In this document: positions 1-8,340 of the stretch, piece by piece | How positions within the stretch are numbered: the first letter of the stretch is position 1 | Layout: each line of letters opens with the position of its first letter | Origin: Actinoplanes sp. TFC3 | Lineage (GTDB): Bacteria; Actinomycetota; Actinomycetes; Mycobacteriales; Micromonosporaceae | Reading direction: 5' to 3' | Length of the DNA: 36,664 nt | NCBI RefSeq assembly: GCF_001553785.1 | Contig: NZ_LOJP01000001.1 | Coordinates: 1,912,820-1,949,483, forward strand | Notes under the pieces: model-generated | Told to the model about the DNA's origin: nothing | Database searches by the model: none | What the model saw: the letters and a program-made list of their open reading frames with translations, nothing else | Program-made: the position numbers and the translations under genes

Positions 1-606
1 GAAGCAGCCGACAGCCGCGTTGCGGGGGCGGGCCGGGTTGGTCAGGGGGCCCAGGAAATTGAAGAAAGTGGGATGGCCCAGCTCGCGGCGGGTGATCGAG
101 GCGTGGCGCATGCCGGGGGGGTAGCGGGCGGCGAAACAGAAGCCGATGCCTGCCTCGGCTATGGTGCGGCGGACGCCGTCGGGGCCCAAGTCGAGCGGGA
201 TGCCGAAGTGTTCGAGCAAGTCAGCTGTGCCGCATGCCGAGGAGGCGGCGCGGTTGCCGTGCTTGACGACCTTGACGCCGGCGGCCGCCACGACGATGGC
301 TGCCATCGTGGAGATGTTCACCGTGTGGGCTCGGTCGCCGCCGGTGCCCACCACGTCGATGGCGTCCGCGCGCAGCTCGTCCGGCAGGCTGACCGGCGTC
401 GCGTTGGCGATCATCGCCTCCACGAGACCGGCCAGCTCGGCGGGAGTCTCCCCCTTGGCGCGCAGGGCCACGGCGAACCCGGCCCCCTGCCCCGGGGTGG
501 CGTTGCCCGCCATGATCTCGCCCATGGCCCACGCCGTGTCCTGGGCCGTCAGCTCGTCGGAGCGCAGCAGGGCGCTCAGCAGGTTGGGCCAGGTCGGTGC
601 GCTCAT
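1..606 (-). CDS. trpD: Anthranilate phosphoribosyltransferase, N-terminal 202 residues (cut by window start)
   Basis: TrpD joins anthranilate to PRPP in the second committed step of tryptophan synthesis, in the cytosol. The visible part has the family's glycine-rich PRPP-binding loop GTGGD followed by NISTM. Next come the KHGNR motif and [12 protein letters not shown], the counterpart of the usual SSxxGSADVLE. Further on [19 protein letters not shown] matches the conserved part that ends in LGPLxNP. The family is usually about 340 residues, so about 140 are missing beyond position 1. The ATG at 606 is chosen because GGAG lies five bases upstream and the family N-terminus begins here. It follows the receiver-like gene by 29 bases on the same strand and is probably co-transcribed. 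The identification is firm. trpD next to ctaE-qcrCAB is also the arrangement I recall in mycobacteria. Confidence 0.95.
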   Translation of the reverse strand, partial: MSAPTWPNLLSALLRSDELTAQDTAWAMGEIMAGNATPGQGAGFAVALRAKGETPAELAGLVEAMIANATPVSLPDELRADAIDVVGTGGDRAHTVNISTMAAIVVAAAGVKVVKHGNRAASSACGTADLLEHFGIPLDLGPDGVRRTIAEAGIGFCFAARYPPGMRHASITRRELGHPTFFNFLGPLTNPARPRNAAVGCF

Positions 607-635
607 GGGGGCTCCAAGGGGGGCGGGGGAGTGAG

Positions 636-1082
636 CTAGCCCAGCGTGCCGAGGGTGCCCAGCGGCACCGCTCCGCCGCGGCGGGCGCGCAGCATGGCGG
701 CGATCGTCCGGCCCGTGGTTACCGGGTCGAGGGGGTGGACGAGGGTCTCGTCGACCTGGGCGAACGCGGCCAGCCAGCGGTCGGCCGCGCGGGCGATCAC
801 GACGCAGGTGGGCGGGGGATCGGCGTACTCGTCCTTGGTCTGGCGGGCGATGCCGAGGCCGCCGGCCGGGGCCGCTTCGCCGTCGAGGACCATCAGGTCG
901 ATCTCGTAGTCGTCGAGCAGGCGGCGGCATTCCTCCCAGGTGGAGGCGTCGGCGAACTCGACCCGGAGGTCGGCCGCGGGACGTACGCCGATCGCGAGGC
1001 GGATCTTGTCGCGGACCGCGCTGTCGTCGCTGTAGAGCAGGACCGTGTAGGTGTCCGGCTCGGGCTTGCTGTCGTCGCTCAT
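636..1082 (-). CDS. Degenerate receiver-domain (CheY-like) protein upstream of trpD
   Basis: A 148-residue protein with the alternating strand/helix pattern of a response-regulator receiver domain and no output domain. The N-terminal acidic pair is present (YSDDS), and LMVLDGE supplies an Asp where the phospho-acceptor should be. The Thr/Ser that normally ends strand 4 reads Ala (VVIARA). The invariant Lys-Pro of strand 5 is replaced by His-Pro (LVHPLDP). Loss of the Lys usually means the domain does not switch through ordinary phosphorylation. The ATG at 1082 is chosen because receiver homology begins directly after it. The open frame continues upstream, but that part looks like antisense of the ctaG 3' end. 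It sits 29 bases before trpD on the same strand, so it may be co-expressed. Its partner and role cannot be read from sequence. Confidence 0.8.
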   Translation of the reverse strand: MSDDSKPEPDTYTVLLYSDDSAVRDKIRLAIGVRPAADLRVEFADASTWEECRRLLDDYEIDLMVLDGEAAPAGGLGIARQTKDEYADPPPTCVVIARAADRWLAAFAQVDETLVHPLDPVTTGRTIAAMLRARRGGAVPLGTLGTLG

Positions 1083-1135
1083 GATTCGCCCCGGCTTCCC
1101 ACGCTCGTAGGTGCCCGGTGAGCATAGCCAACCGG

Positions 1136-2122
1136 TTAGCCGGCGTCGGGCTGTGGTCGTACCGTGGCGTTTTCGGTGTCGATCTTGTTTGTGATCTTGC
1201 TCCCGGTCGCTGCGGCTTCCTCGGCTTCGGCGCGATCCAGCGCCCTGTCGATGCGCTTGGCCTCGCGCTCGGACTGGCGCACCCACTGGACCACCAGGAT
1301 GCCCAGCATCGTGACGCTGACCAGCTCACCGCCGGCCCACAGGATGCCACCGGCGGTGACTTGATCCGACTGGGGCGTTACCCAGGTCAGGTGCAGGTTG
1401 GGATACCAATCGCCGCCCAGCAGCGTCTTGCTCTGCATGATCGTGAGGCCCAGCACAGTATGGAAGGGCACTGACAACACCATGAGAAGAGCACGTGCGG
1501 GGTACGGCCACCTGTTCGGCAACGGGTCGAGGCCCAGCAGTGGCCAGAAGAACAGGCAGCCCGTGATGATGAAGTGCACGTGGATGAACTCGTGCAGCCA
1601 GGCGTGCTCAAGCGTGGCCCGGTACAGACCGGTGAAGTAGAGCACGAACGGATTGGCGATGAAGATGCCAAACGCCACCAGGGGAAACGTCAGAACTCGC
1701 GCTATCCGGCTGTGGACGACCGCCAGGACCACCTTGCGGCTCGATTTCGGCAGCGTGCGCAGGGCGAGGGTGACGGGTGCGCCGAGGGCCAGGAAGATCG
1801 GGCCCACCATGGACAGGACCATGTGCTGCACCATGTGCACGCTGAGCAGCGTTGTGTCGTACGCCTCGATGCCGGTGACTGTGACGGCCGCGATGGATCC
1901 GAGGCCGCCGAGCATGAAGGCGACGGTGCGACCGGTGGGCCAGGCGTCGCCGCGCTGCTTGAGCCTGGTCACCCCGTACCCGTAGAGGGCCGCCGCGACC
2001 AGCAGGAACAGGGCGATGAGGCTGGTCAGATGAATTTGCGTGAAGATTTGCCCGACGCTGAATGGCGGGGGGACAGTATCCTCCACCGCAAGCATGAGCG
2101 CAGGGGTTTCGACGTGTTGCAC
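1136..2122 (-). CDS. ctaG: Cytochrome c oxidase assembly protein, CtaG (caa3-type) family
   Basis: A polytopic membrane protein of 328 residues, rich in hydrophobic helices, belonging to the caa3_CtaG family needed to mature heme-copper oxidase. Conserved features include [21 protein letters not shown] and, later, [21 protein letters not shown], with histidines inside or at the edge of helices. These are family hallmarks thought to concern copper or heme handling. The C-terminus is a soluble charged tail ([16 protein letters not shown]). The GTG at 2122 opens the frame, but AAGGGG abuts it with no spacer. An internal ATG at 2095 is possible and also lacks a good SD, so the start is uncertain. 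The gene is transcribed away from ctaE, whose product is an oxidase subunit, which supports the assembly role. Confidence 0.88.
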   Translation of the reverse strand: MQHVETPALMLAVEDTVPPPFSVGQIFTQIHLTSLIALFLLVAAALYGYGVTRLKQRGDAWPTGRTVAFMLGGLGSIAAVTVTGIEAYDTTLLSVHMVQHMVLSMVGPIFLALGAPVTLALRTLPKSSRKVVLAVVHSRIARVLTFPLVAFGIFIANPFVLYFTGLYRATLEHAWLHEFIHVHFIITGCLFFWPLLGLDPLPNRWPYPARALLMVLSVPFHTVLGLTIMQSKTLLGGDWYPNLHLTWVTPQSDQVTAGGILWAGGELVSVTMLGILVVQWVRQSEREAKRIDRALDRAEAEEAAATGSKITNKIDTENATVRPQPDAG

Positions 2123-2231
2123 CCCTTGAGGCTAGGCCCAGCGAGCGTGCGCGCGTTCTACCGGGCAACGACACGTACCGGATTCGGCCCCCCGTGACAC
2201 GTTGAGGTGATCGCGGAGCAATAATGAGCCC
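2123..2231. promoter_or_regulatory. Divergent promoter region between ctaG and ctaE
   Basis: This is the only non-coding space between two divergent respiratory genes, so it must hold promoters for both. AATAAT at 2220-2225 resembles a -10 box and would start transcription at or next to the ctaE GTG (2232), giving a leaderless message. GGAG at 2215-2218 could instead serve as an SD for an ATG at 2224. I see no convincing -35 at the right distance and no clear operator. Confidence 0.5.
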
Positions 2232-2831
2232 GTGACAGCGGCCCCAGCCATCGACAAGAGCCGGATCCACTCGCTGACCCGTCCCAACATGGTCAGCGTG
2301 GGGACCATTGTGTGGCTCTCCAGCGAGCTCATGTTCTTCGCGGCTTTGTTCGCCATGTATTTCGCGATCCGCGCGGCGGACTACAGCATGTGGGAAGAGC
2401 ACACCGAGGCTCTCAAGATTCCGTACGCGACGACGTTCACGGTCATCCTCGTGTTGTCGTCGGTCACCTGCCAGCTCGGCGTGTTCGCGGCGGAGAAGGG
2501 TGACGTCCACGCGCTGCGGCGCTGGTTCACCATCACCTTCGTCATGGGCTTGATCTTCGTGCTGGGGCAGGCGAACGAATACCGCAACCTCGTCCATGAG
2601 GGCATCAAGATCAATGGCGACGGTTACGGCTCGATGTTCTACCTGACGACCGGGTTCCACGGTCTTCACGTCACGGGCGGCCTGATCGCCTTCATCGTCT
2701 ACATGATCCGCACGACCATGGGCCGGTTCACCCCGGCGCAGGCCACGTCGGCGATCGTCGTGTCGTACTACTGGCACTTCGTCGATGTGGTGTGGATCGC
2801 GCTGTTCGCCATGATCTATTGGCTGCAGTAG
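2232..2831 (+). CDS. ctaE: Cytochrome c oxidase subunit III
   Basis: Subunit III of the aa3 cytochrome c oxidase, an integral membrane protein of 199 residues with five likely helices, the short actinobacterial form. Typical family segments are [20 protein letters not shown] in helix 1, [14 protein letters not shown] before the loop, and [19 protein letters not shown], ending in [19 protein letters not shown]. The HFVDVVW motif is a strong subunit III signature. Start is GTG 2232. A three-codon ATG-AGC-CCG-TGA frame at 2224-2235 overlaps it. The gene heads the ctaE-qcrC-qcrA-qcrB block and lies 50 bases before qcrC. In Actinobacteria the oxidase and the bc1 complex form one supercomplex, which fits this linkage. 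Confidence 0.97.
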   Translation: MTAAPAIDKSRIHSLTRPNMVSVGTIVWLSSELMFFAALFAMYFAIRAADYSMWEEHTEALKIPYATTFTVILVLSSVTCQLGVFAAEKGDVHALRRWFTITFVMGLIFVLGQANEYRNLVHEGIKINGDGYGSMFYLTTGFHGLHVTGGLIAFIVYMIRTTMGRFTPAQATSAIVVSYYWHFVDVVWIALFAMIYWLQ

Positions 2832-2881
2832 CCCGTCGCCGTCCGTGAGTACCAAGGTCAAGACCCAGAGGGACACAGCCC

Positions 2882-3730
2882 ATGACTTCTGACACCCCCG
2901 CCGGACGGCGTTTCCGGGTGTTCAACCGGCGGCGTTCCGCGCCGAGCCGCGCTCGCCGGCGCGTCGGTGCCGCGGTGCGCATGCTCGCCGCGCTCGCCCT
3001 CGCCGGAGGCGTCTACACCGCTTTCGCGCCCGGTGCGTTCGCCCAGGACGACAAGCAGCTCTCCACCGCTGCGCAAGAGGGCCAGGCGCTGTTCAACAAC
3101 AGCTGCATCACCTGCCACGGCCCCCAGGCGCAGGGTGTCGAAGGCCGTGGGCCGAGCCTGGTCGGCGTCGGTTCCGCCGCTGTCGAGTTCCAGGTCGGCA
3201 CCGGCCGCATGCCGATGACGCGCCAGGAAGCCCAGGCCGAGCAGAAGCGGCCGGTCTTCGACGAGACGCAGACCAAGCAGCTGGGACAGTACATCCAGGA
3301 GCTCGGTGGCGGCCCGCAGATCCCGGCCGGCTCGCTGACCCAGGACATCAAGCAGAACCCCGAGGCCCTGGCCAACGGTGGTGAGCTGTTCCGGCTCAAC
3401 TGCGCGCAGTGCCACGGCAACGTCGGTGCCGGCGGCGCGCTGTCCTCCGGCAAGTTCGCTCCCTCGCTGCACGACCCGAGCCCGCAGCAGATCTACGGCG
3501 CCATGCTCACCGGCCCGCAGAACATGCCGGTGTTCGGCGACAACGAGCTCACGCCGGAGCAGAAGACCGAGATCATCACCTACATCACGCAGCAGATCCA
3601 GGACGACAAGGACCCGGGCGGTCTGTTCAACCTGGGTGGCTACGGCCCGGCGACCGAGGGTCTGGCGATCTTCGTTGTCGGCATCACGATCCTGGTGTTC
3701 GCTTCGCTGTGGATTGCGGGGAAGTCATGA
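2882..3730 (+). CDS. qcrC: Cytochrome bc1 complex diheme cytochrome c subunit
   Basis: The 282-residue diheme cytochrome c that passes electrons from the Rieske protein directly to the oxidase within the actinobacterial bcc-aa3 supercomplex. Two heme-attachment motifs are visible: CITCH at residues 75-79 and CAQCH at 174-178. Each lies in a cytochrome c domain with candidate axial methionines downstream (GRMPM near 110; NMPVF in the second). An Arg-rich N-terminus and one helix (about 33-54, ending AFA) lead the protein outside. A C-terminal helix (GLAIFVVGITILVFASLWI) anchors it. AGAGGGA upstream is the SD. Its stop overlaps the qcrA start in ATGA, implying translational coupling. Confidence 0.97.
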   Translation: MTSDTPAGRRFRVFNRRRSAPSRARRRVGAAVRMLAALALAGGVYTAFAPGAFAQDDKQLSTAAQEGQALFNNSCITCHGPQAQGVEGRGPSLVGVGSAAVEFQVGTGRMPMTRQEAQAEQKRPVFDETQTKQLGQYIQELGGGPQIPAGSLTQDIKQNPEALANGGELFRLNCAQCHGNVGAGGALSSGKFAPSLHDPSPQQIYGAMLTGPQNMPVFGDNELTPEQKTEIITYITQQIQDDKDPGGLFNLGGYGPATEGLAIFVVGITILVFASLWIAGKS

Positions 3731-4851
3731 CCGTCACTCACGAGGGCTCACACGGACACGGCGGCCACGGCTCGGGCTCCGGCACCAAGCCCGTCGACGT
3801 CAACGACCCGAAGCTGTCGCGCTTCGACATCGTTCGCGAGGGCGCCCGCCGCGACGACATCGAGATCGTCACGTACGAGTCGCAGTTCGAGGGCCGGAAC
3901 TCCAAGGCCGAGAAGCGCGTCGTGCGCAACATCTCGCTGCTGTTCATCATCTCGGGCCTGGCGGCGCTGGCGTTCGTCGTCTTCTTCATCGTCTGGCCGT
4001 GGAAGTTCGAGCTCGGGCACACCCTGAGCGATTACTACACGCCGATCCTCGGCATCACGCTGGGCATCTCGCTGTTCGCCCTGGGCTTCGCGATCCTGGC
4101 CTGGGCCAAGAAGCTGCTGCCGCACGAGGTCTCGATCCAGGACCGGCACAACCAGCCGTCCAGCGACGAGGACCGGCTGATCACCGGTCAGACCATGGCC
4201 TACCTGGTGGACGAGCTCGGCGTGCAGCGCCGGCCGCTGCTCAAGGGTGCGATCGCGCTCGGCATGGCGCCGCTCGGCCTGGCTGCGGCAGCACCGCTGA
4301 TCGGTGGGCTCATCGAGAACCCGCACAAGGGCGACGAGCCGATGATGTACCACACCGGCTTCGACCCTGTGCCGCAGGACGGCAAGCTCGTGCACCTCAC
4401 CCGCGAGGACGGCAGCCCGGTTCGCCCCGAGGATGTCAGCGTCGGCGGTCAGATCACTGTCTTCCCGGGCATCCCCGGCGGTGCGAGCAACAAGTACGCC
4501 GACTCGCCCACGCTGCTGGTGCACCTGCGCGAGCAGGACGCCGCCGAAGCCCGCGCGGCCAGTGAGACCGACAAGGTCAACAAGGGCTTCATGCACGGCA
4601 ACTACGTGGCGTACTCGAAGATCTGCACGCACGCCGGCTGCCCCGCCAGCCTGTACGAGCAGCAGACCAACCGTCTGCTCTGCCCGTGCCACCAGTCGCA
4701 GTTCTTGATCACCGACAACGCACGCCCGATTTTCGGACCGGCCAGCCGCCGACTGCCGATGTTGCCCCTTGAACTGGACGATGAGGGGTACTTCGTGGCA
4801 GCGTCTGACTACCGGGAAGCCATCGGACCCGACTTCTGGGAGCGGCCATGA
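3727..4851 (+). CDS. qcrA: Cytochrome bc1 complex Rieske iron-sulfur subunit
   Basis: The Rieske [2Fe-2S] subunit oxidises quinol at the Qo site and reduces cytochrome c1. At 374 residues it is the long actinobacterial type, with three N-terminal helices (about 68-90, 105-127 and 171-195) before the cluster domain. Cluster box 1 is CTHAGC at 300-305 and box 2 CPCHQS at 319-324. This gives Cys300, His302, Cys319 and His322 as ligands and Cys305/Cys321 as the disulfide pair. The extreme N-terminus is His/Gly-rich (SHGHGGHG). A long insert precedes box 1, as in other actinobacterial QcrA proteins. The ATG at 3727 is set by the four-base overlap with qcrC, and the 3' end overlaps qcrB the same way. 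Confidence 0.97.
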   Translation: MTVTHEGSHGHGGHGSGSGTKPVDVNDPKLSRFDIVREGARRDDIEIVTYESQFEGRNSKAEKRVVRNISLLFIISGLAALAFVVFFIVWPWKFELGHTLSDYYTPILGITLGISLFALGFAILAWAKKLLPHEVSIQDRHNQPSSDEDRLITGQTMAYLVDELGVQRRPLLKGAIALGMAPLGLAAAAPLIGGLIENPHKGDEPMMYHTGFDPVPQDGKLVHLTREDGSPVRPEDVSVGGQITVFPGIPGGASNKYADSPTLLVHLREQDAAEARAASETDKVNKGFMHGNYVAYSKICTHAGCPASLYEQQTNRLLCPCHQSQFLITDNARPIFGPASRRLPMLPLELDDEGYFVAASDYREAIGPDFWERP

Positions 4852-6464
4852 AACGCCGGAAGCTGGACCTGGCCCAGGTCCCCGCTAACATCGGCAAGGG
4901 TGCTGACGACCGTTACCAGGTCGCGACCCCGCTGCGTGCCCTGCTGAACAAGGTCTTCCCCGACCACTGGTCGTTCCTGCTCGGCGAGATCGCGCTCTTC
5001 TCCTTCATCGTTCTGCTGCTCAGCGGCGTGTTCCTGACGCTGTTCTTCGACCCGTCGATGCGTGAAGTCACGTACGACGGCCCCTACACCGCCCTGCGCG
5101 GCGTGGAGATGTCGGCGGCCTACGAATCTTCCCTGCGGCTCTCGTTCGAGGTCCGCGGCGGTTTGTTCATGCGCCAGATGCACCACTGGGCGGCGCTGCT
5201 GTTCATGGCGTCGATCGTCGTGCACATGGCGCGTGTTTTCTTCACCGGCGCATTCCGCAAGCCGCGTGAGGCCAACTGGACCATCGGCATCATCCTGTTC
5301 CTGCTCGGCTTCTTCGCCGGTTTCACCGGCTACTCCCTGCCCGACGACGGACTCTCCGGCACCGGCCTGCGCATCGCCTCGGCGATCATGCTGTCCATCC
5401 CGGTCGTGGGCACGTGGCTCTCGGCGGCGGTCTTCGGTGGCGAATACCCGGGCGAGCTGATCATCGGCCGCTTCTACATCGCGCACGTGCTGCTCATCCC
5501 GGGTGGCCTGCTCGCGCTGATCAGCGTCCACCTGGGCCTGGTCTTCAAGCAGAAGCACACCCAGTGGCCCGGCCCGATGCGGACCAACGACAACGTCGTG
5601 GGCGAGCGCATGTTCCCGCGGTACGCGCTCAAGCAGGGCGGCTTCTTCATGGCCGTCTTCGGCACCGTGGCGCTGCTGGCCGGCCTGTTCCAGATCAACC
5701 CGATCTGGCTGTTCGGCCCGTACCTGGCCTCGGCGGTGTCCTCAGCCAGCCAGCCCGACTGGTACGTCATGTTCATGGACGGCCTGGTCCGCCTGATGCC
5801 GGCCTGGCAGATCGACTTCCCGATCGGCGACGGCTACGTGCTCCCGCCGCTGTTCTGGCCCGCTGTGGTCGGCCTCGGTGCGCTGTTCACGCTGCCGATG
5901 CTGTACCCGACGATCGAGGCGCGACGGCTCAAGGACACCAAGTCGCATCACATCCTCCAGCGTCCGCGTGACGCGCCGGAGCGCACCGGTGTGGGCGCCA
6001 TGGCCTTCACGTTCTTCATGATCGCCACGATCTCCGGCGCTAACGACGTCATCGCTGACAAGTTCCACATCAGCCTGAACGCGATGACCTGGGCGGGCCG
6101 CATCGGCCTGGTGATCCTGCCGCCGCTGGCCTACGTGATCTCGGTGCGCATCTGCCTCGGTCTGCAGCAGCACGACCGCGAGGTCCTGGCCCACGGCGTG
6201 GAGACGGGCATCATCCGCCGCCTGCCTGACGGCCGCTTCGAAGAGGTCCACCAGCCCCTCGGCCCGGTCGACGAGCACGGCCACCCGCTGCCGCTCGACT
6301 ACGCAGGCTGGGTCGTCCCGAAGAAGATGAACCGAGTGGGCGCTCTCGGCCCGGCGATCAAGGGTTTCTTCTTCCCCATTGAAAAGCCGGCCGAAGCCCC
6401 GGTTTCACCGGCCGTCCCGCCGGTGTCCGGCTCCACCCGCGAGGAAATCATCTCGGGTCGCTGA
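4848..6464 (+). CDS. qcrB: Cytochrome bc1 complex cytochrome b subunit
   Basis: The diheme cytochrome b that holds the Qo and Qi sites, 538 residues with about eight transmembrane helices and a long cytosolic tail rich in Pro and charge. Paired heme-ligand histidines lie in MHHWAALLFMASIVVHMARV and in IAHVLLIPGGLLALISVHLG. The Qo-site PEWY motif appears as PDWY (QPDWYVMFMDG), the actinobacterial form. The ATG at 4848 overlaps the qcrA stop (ATGA), so the three qcr cistrons are coupled. A GC-rich hairpin 30 bases past the stop probably ends the transcript. This is the last gene of the respiratory block. Confidence 0.97.
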   Translation: MKRRKLDLAQVPANIGKGADDRYQVATPLRALLNKVFPDHWSFLLGEIALFSFIVLLLSGVFLTLFFDPSMREVTYDGPYTALRGVEMSAAYESSLRLSFEVRGGLFMRQMHHWAALLFMASIVVHMARVFFTGAFRKPREANWTIGIILFLLGFFAGFTGYSLPDDGLSGTGLRIASAIMLSIPVVGTWLSAAVFGGEYPGELIIGRFYIAHVLLIPGGLLALISVHLGLVFKQKHTQWPGPMRTNDNVVGERMFPRYALKQGGFFMAVFGTVALLAGLFQINPIWLFGPYLASAVSSASQPDWYVMFMDGLVRLMPAWQIDFPIGDGYVLPPLFWPAVVGLGALFTLPMLYPTIEARRLKDTKSHHILQRPRDAPERTGVGAMAFTFFMIATISGANDVIADKFHISLNAMTWAGRIGLVILPPLAYVISVRICLGLQQHDREVLAHGVETGIIRRLPDGRFEEVHQPLGPVDEHGHPLPLDYAGWVVPKKMNRVGALGPAIKGFFFPIEKPAEAPVSPAVPPVSGSTREEIISGR

Positions 6465-6493
6465 CCTGGCAGTGAGCCGGACGGTAAGGCTTT

Positions 6494-6521
6494 GAAGGGG
6501 GTCCCGGAAGGGGCCCCCTTC
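6494..6521 (+). terminator. Hairpin terminator after qcrB
   Basis: GAAGGGGG (6494-6501) pairs perfectly with CCCCCTTC (6514-6521) around a 12-base loop, 30 bases after the qcrB stop. No U-run follows, which is common for actinobacterial terminators. The remaining intergenic sequence to 6662 shows no gene that I can support. Confidence 0.65.
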
Positions 6522-6662
6522 GCTGTGTCTCCGGCAGCCAGGCTGCCACCGCGGGGCGAGCGTGCGGTTTGTTCCGGCGAGCTGCCGTGAGCGTGGGCAG
6601 GGTTCGCCTGAACGGTGGCTTCGACTCCGCCGCCATCGGGTCCGGCCCCGCAGGCCAGGGGC

Positions 6663-6950
6663 TCAGTCGGCGTCGGGCAGGCCGATGGCGAAGGCATCTT
6701 CGAGGTCGTGGCGGGAGTAGGCCCGGAAGGCGATGTGTGACTCGGTGTTGAGCACGCCTGGAGTCTTGGAGATGCGGCCGGCGATGACCTCGGCGATGTC
6801 GTCGAAGCGCGGTACGCGGACGATGGCGATCAGGTCGACGTTGCCGGCCACGGAGTAGACCTCACTGACGCCGGGCAGAGCCGCGAGGGCTTCGGCCACC
6901 TCGGGGATCGAGTCGGTGGCGCAGTCGATGTGCACGATCGCGGTGTTCAC
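6663..6950 (-). CDS. Stand-alone Lrp/AsnC effector-binding (RAM) domain protein
   Basis: A 95-residue protein made only of the ligand-binding/oligomerisation domain of Lrp/AsnC regulators, with the DNA-binding helix-turn-helix missing. The family pattern is clear: VHIDCATDSIPEVAEAL, then LPGVSEVYSVAGNVDLIAIV with the Gly-Asn/Asp turn, then ISKTPGVLNTESHIAF. Such proteins assemble into octamers or higher and can bind amino acids. Some modify the action of full-length Lrp proteins, but many have no known role. The GTG at 6950 has GAGGAG about seven bases upstream. It stands alone between the qcr terminator and the nucleotidyltransferase gene, whose start is 865 bases further along and on the same strand. 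The fold is confident, the function unknown. Confidence 0.85.
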   Translation of the reverse strand: MNTAIVHIDCATDSIPEVAEALAALPGVSEVYSVAGNVDLIAIVRVPRFDDIAEVIAGRISKTPGVLNTESHIAFRAYSRHDLEDAFAIGLPDAD

Positions 6951-6984
6951 GCAGGGCTCCTCGGGTCGGCGTCGGCGTTCCGGT

Positions 6985-7815
6985 TCATGCTAGTGCTGCG
7001 GCTTCCACCTGCACCGTCATGTCGGTGCCGGCGCGGATTGCGTGGCGCAGCGACTCCGTGGCGTCCACTGTCGCTCCTGGCCAGATGACGCATTCGGTCA
7101 CGGTTCCGGCCACGGTGGCGCCCGCACCGATCACCGACTCAATCGCGGAACCCGTGACCGACGCGGAGGCGGCGATTGAGCCGCGAGCGGCGTGCAGGTT
7201 GGCCGATAGGTAGTCGGCGGGCGTTCCGGTGTCGATGTAGCTTCCGGCGTACCGGATCAATTGCAGTTCTCCGGCCGCCTCGGCTGGGCGCCAGACGGTC
7301 CGGACCAGGTCGGAGAAGTGCGGAGTCAGATCTTGCACATAGCGCCAGGGGAGCAGGGAGAAGCCGGCGAAGCGCTGGCCGCTGAATTCGCCACGCTGAT
7401 CTGCGCGAGCCGCGGTGGTGAGCATCCGGACCGTGGTGCCGTCCCAGCCGTCGAGCAGCTCAGCCACGCCCGAGGGACCAGCCAGGTACGCGTCGGCGTT
7501 GCCCACCAGCACCCCACGGCCGTCGATCCAGGGGCGGAGCAGGCCCAAGCCGCCGGACGTGCCGAGCGGACCGTCGGGCTCGACCGAGACGTACGCCTGG
7601 GTGCCCACATGGTCAACGATCTGCTGGGCCAGGTACGCGGCGTTGACGGCCACGGTGGACGGGTCATCGAGGCCCAGGGTGCCCACCCGCTGCAGGGCGC
7701 GGTCGAGCAGCGGGACATTGCCGACCGGGCACAGCGCCTTGGGCAGCAGCGTCGTGAGCGGACGCAGGCGCTGACCCTCGCCCGCGGCCAGGATGACCGC
7801 GCAGATGTCGGTCAT
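6985..7815 (-). CDS. Sugar-phosphate nucleotidyltransferase (NTP transferase) with left-handed beta-helix tail
   Basis: A 276-residue GT-A-fold nucleotidyltransferase that would make an NDP-sugar from NTP and a sugar 1-phosphate. The signature loop LAAGEGQRLRPLTTLLPKAL is at the N-terminus, followed by PLLDRAL. YIDTGTPADYLSANLHA marks the end of the catalytic domain. After it the chain runs in hexapeptide-like turns (VTGSAIESVIGAGATVAGTV), a short left-handed beta-helix as in GlmU or mannose-1-phosphate guanylyltransferases. Substrate cannot be fixed from sequence, but GDP-mannose or dTDP-glucose-type enzymes are the nearest relatives. The ATG at 7815 overlaps the stop of the Nudix gene (ATGA), so the two are translated together. 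That pairing may mean a shared nucleotide-sugar or housecleaning role. Confidence 0.85.
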   Translation of the reverse strand: MTDICAVILAAGEGQRLRPLTTLLPKALCPVGNVPLLDRALQRVGTLGLDDPSTVAVNAAYLAQQIVDHVGTQAYVSVEPDGPLGTSGGLGLLRPWIDGRGVLVGNADAYLAGPSGVAELLDGWDGTTVRMLTTAARADQRGEFSGQRFAGFSLLPWRYVQDLTPHFSDLVRTVWRPAEAAGELQLIRYAGSYIDTGTPADYLSANLHAARGSIAASASVTGSAIESVIGAGATVAGTVTECVIWPGATVDATESLRHAIRAGTDMTVQVEAAALA

Positions 7816-8309
7816 GCCGCGCGCGGGCCGATGCCGTAGTTGCCCAGCAGCAGCGCCGTGTTGGGGGTCAGCTGGGGCAGCTCGTCCAGCGGCCACCAGC
7901 GCGCCTCGAGAACCTCGCCGCCGTCCACGACCAGCTCCGTGGTCGACGCCGGGACCGAACCCAGGAAGACCGTGTCCACCCAGCCCTTGGCGTGCACGAT
8001 CGCATTCGGCACCGCCGGGACCAGGTCGTCAGGGTGGATGCGTACGCCGGACTCCTCGTGCAGCTCCCGGGCGGCCCCGACGTGCGGCAGCTCGCCCTTC
8101 TTGAGCAGGCCCGCGGGCAGGCCCCAGCCGCGGTGACCGGGCTGGCGCAGCAGCAACAGGCTGCCTTCGTCGGCGGCGTCGCGGATGATGCAGACCGCAC
8201 CGACCAGGTATTTCGGCACGACCATGCGCACGATCCGGCGGCGCAGCGGATGCGGCATCGAATAGAAAGCCTTGTACGCCGTGCCACGAACGCGCCGGGG
8301 GATTTTCAC
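7812..8309 (-). CDS. Nudix hydrolase
   Basis: A 165-residue Nudix pyrophosphatase. The complete Nudix box is present: Gly of GLLKKGE, five residues, Glu, seven residues, then REXXEESGV (RELHEESGV), in the GX5EX7REUXEEXGU register. An extra basic N-terminus (MKIPRRVRGTAYKAF and RRRIVRM) precedes the fold. GHRGWGLPAGLL leads into the box. The substrate, some nucleoside diphosphate linked to a further moiety, cannot be assigned. The GTG at 8309 lacks a clear SD. Its stop overlaps the start of the nucleotidyltransferase, suggesting it acts on, or clears by-products of, that enzyme's nucleotide sugars; that is inference. Only 31 bases separate it from the end of the RelA-like gene upstream on the same strand. 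Confidence 0.92.
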   Translation of the reverse strand: MKIPRRVRGTAYKAFYSMPHPLRRRIVRMVVPKYLVGAVCIIRDAADEGSLLLLRQPGHRGWGLPAGLLKKGELPHVGAARELHEESGVRIHPDDLVPAVPNAIVHAKGWVDTVFLGSVPASTTELVVDGGEVLEARWWPLDELPQLTPNTALLLGNYGIGPRAA

Positions 8310-8340
8310 CCCTGAAGGTTATCGGGGGAGATCAAAGGAC

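Noticed and set aside
73..639. Long open frames on the plus strand across the trpD region
   Set aside because: These are antisense to trpD, which has clear catalytic motifs on the minus strand. High GC makes such shadow frames common; the same holds for the other long antisense frames through the window.
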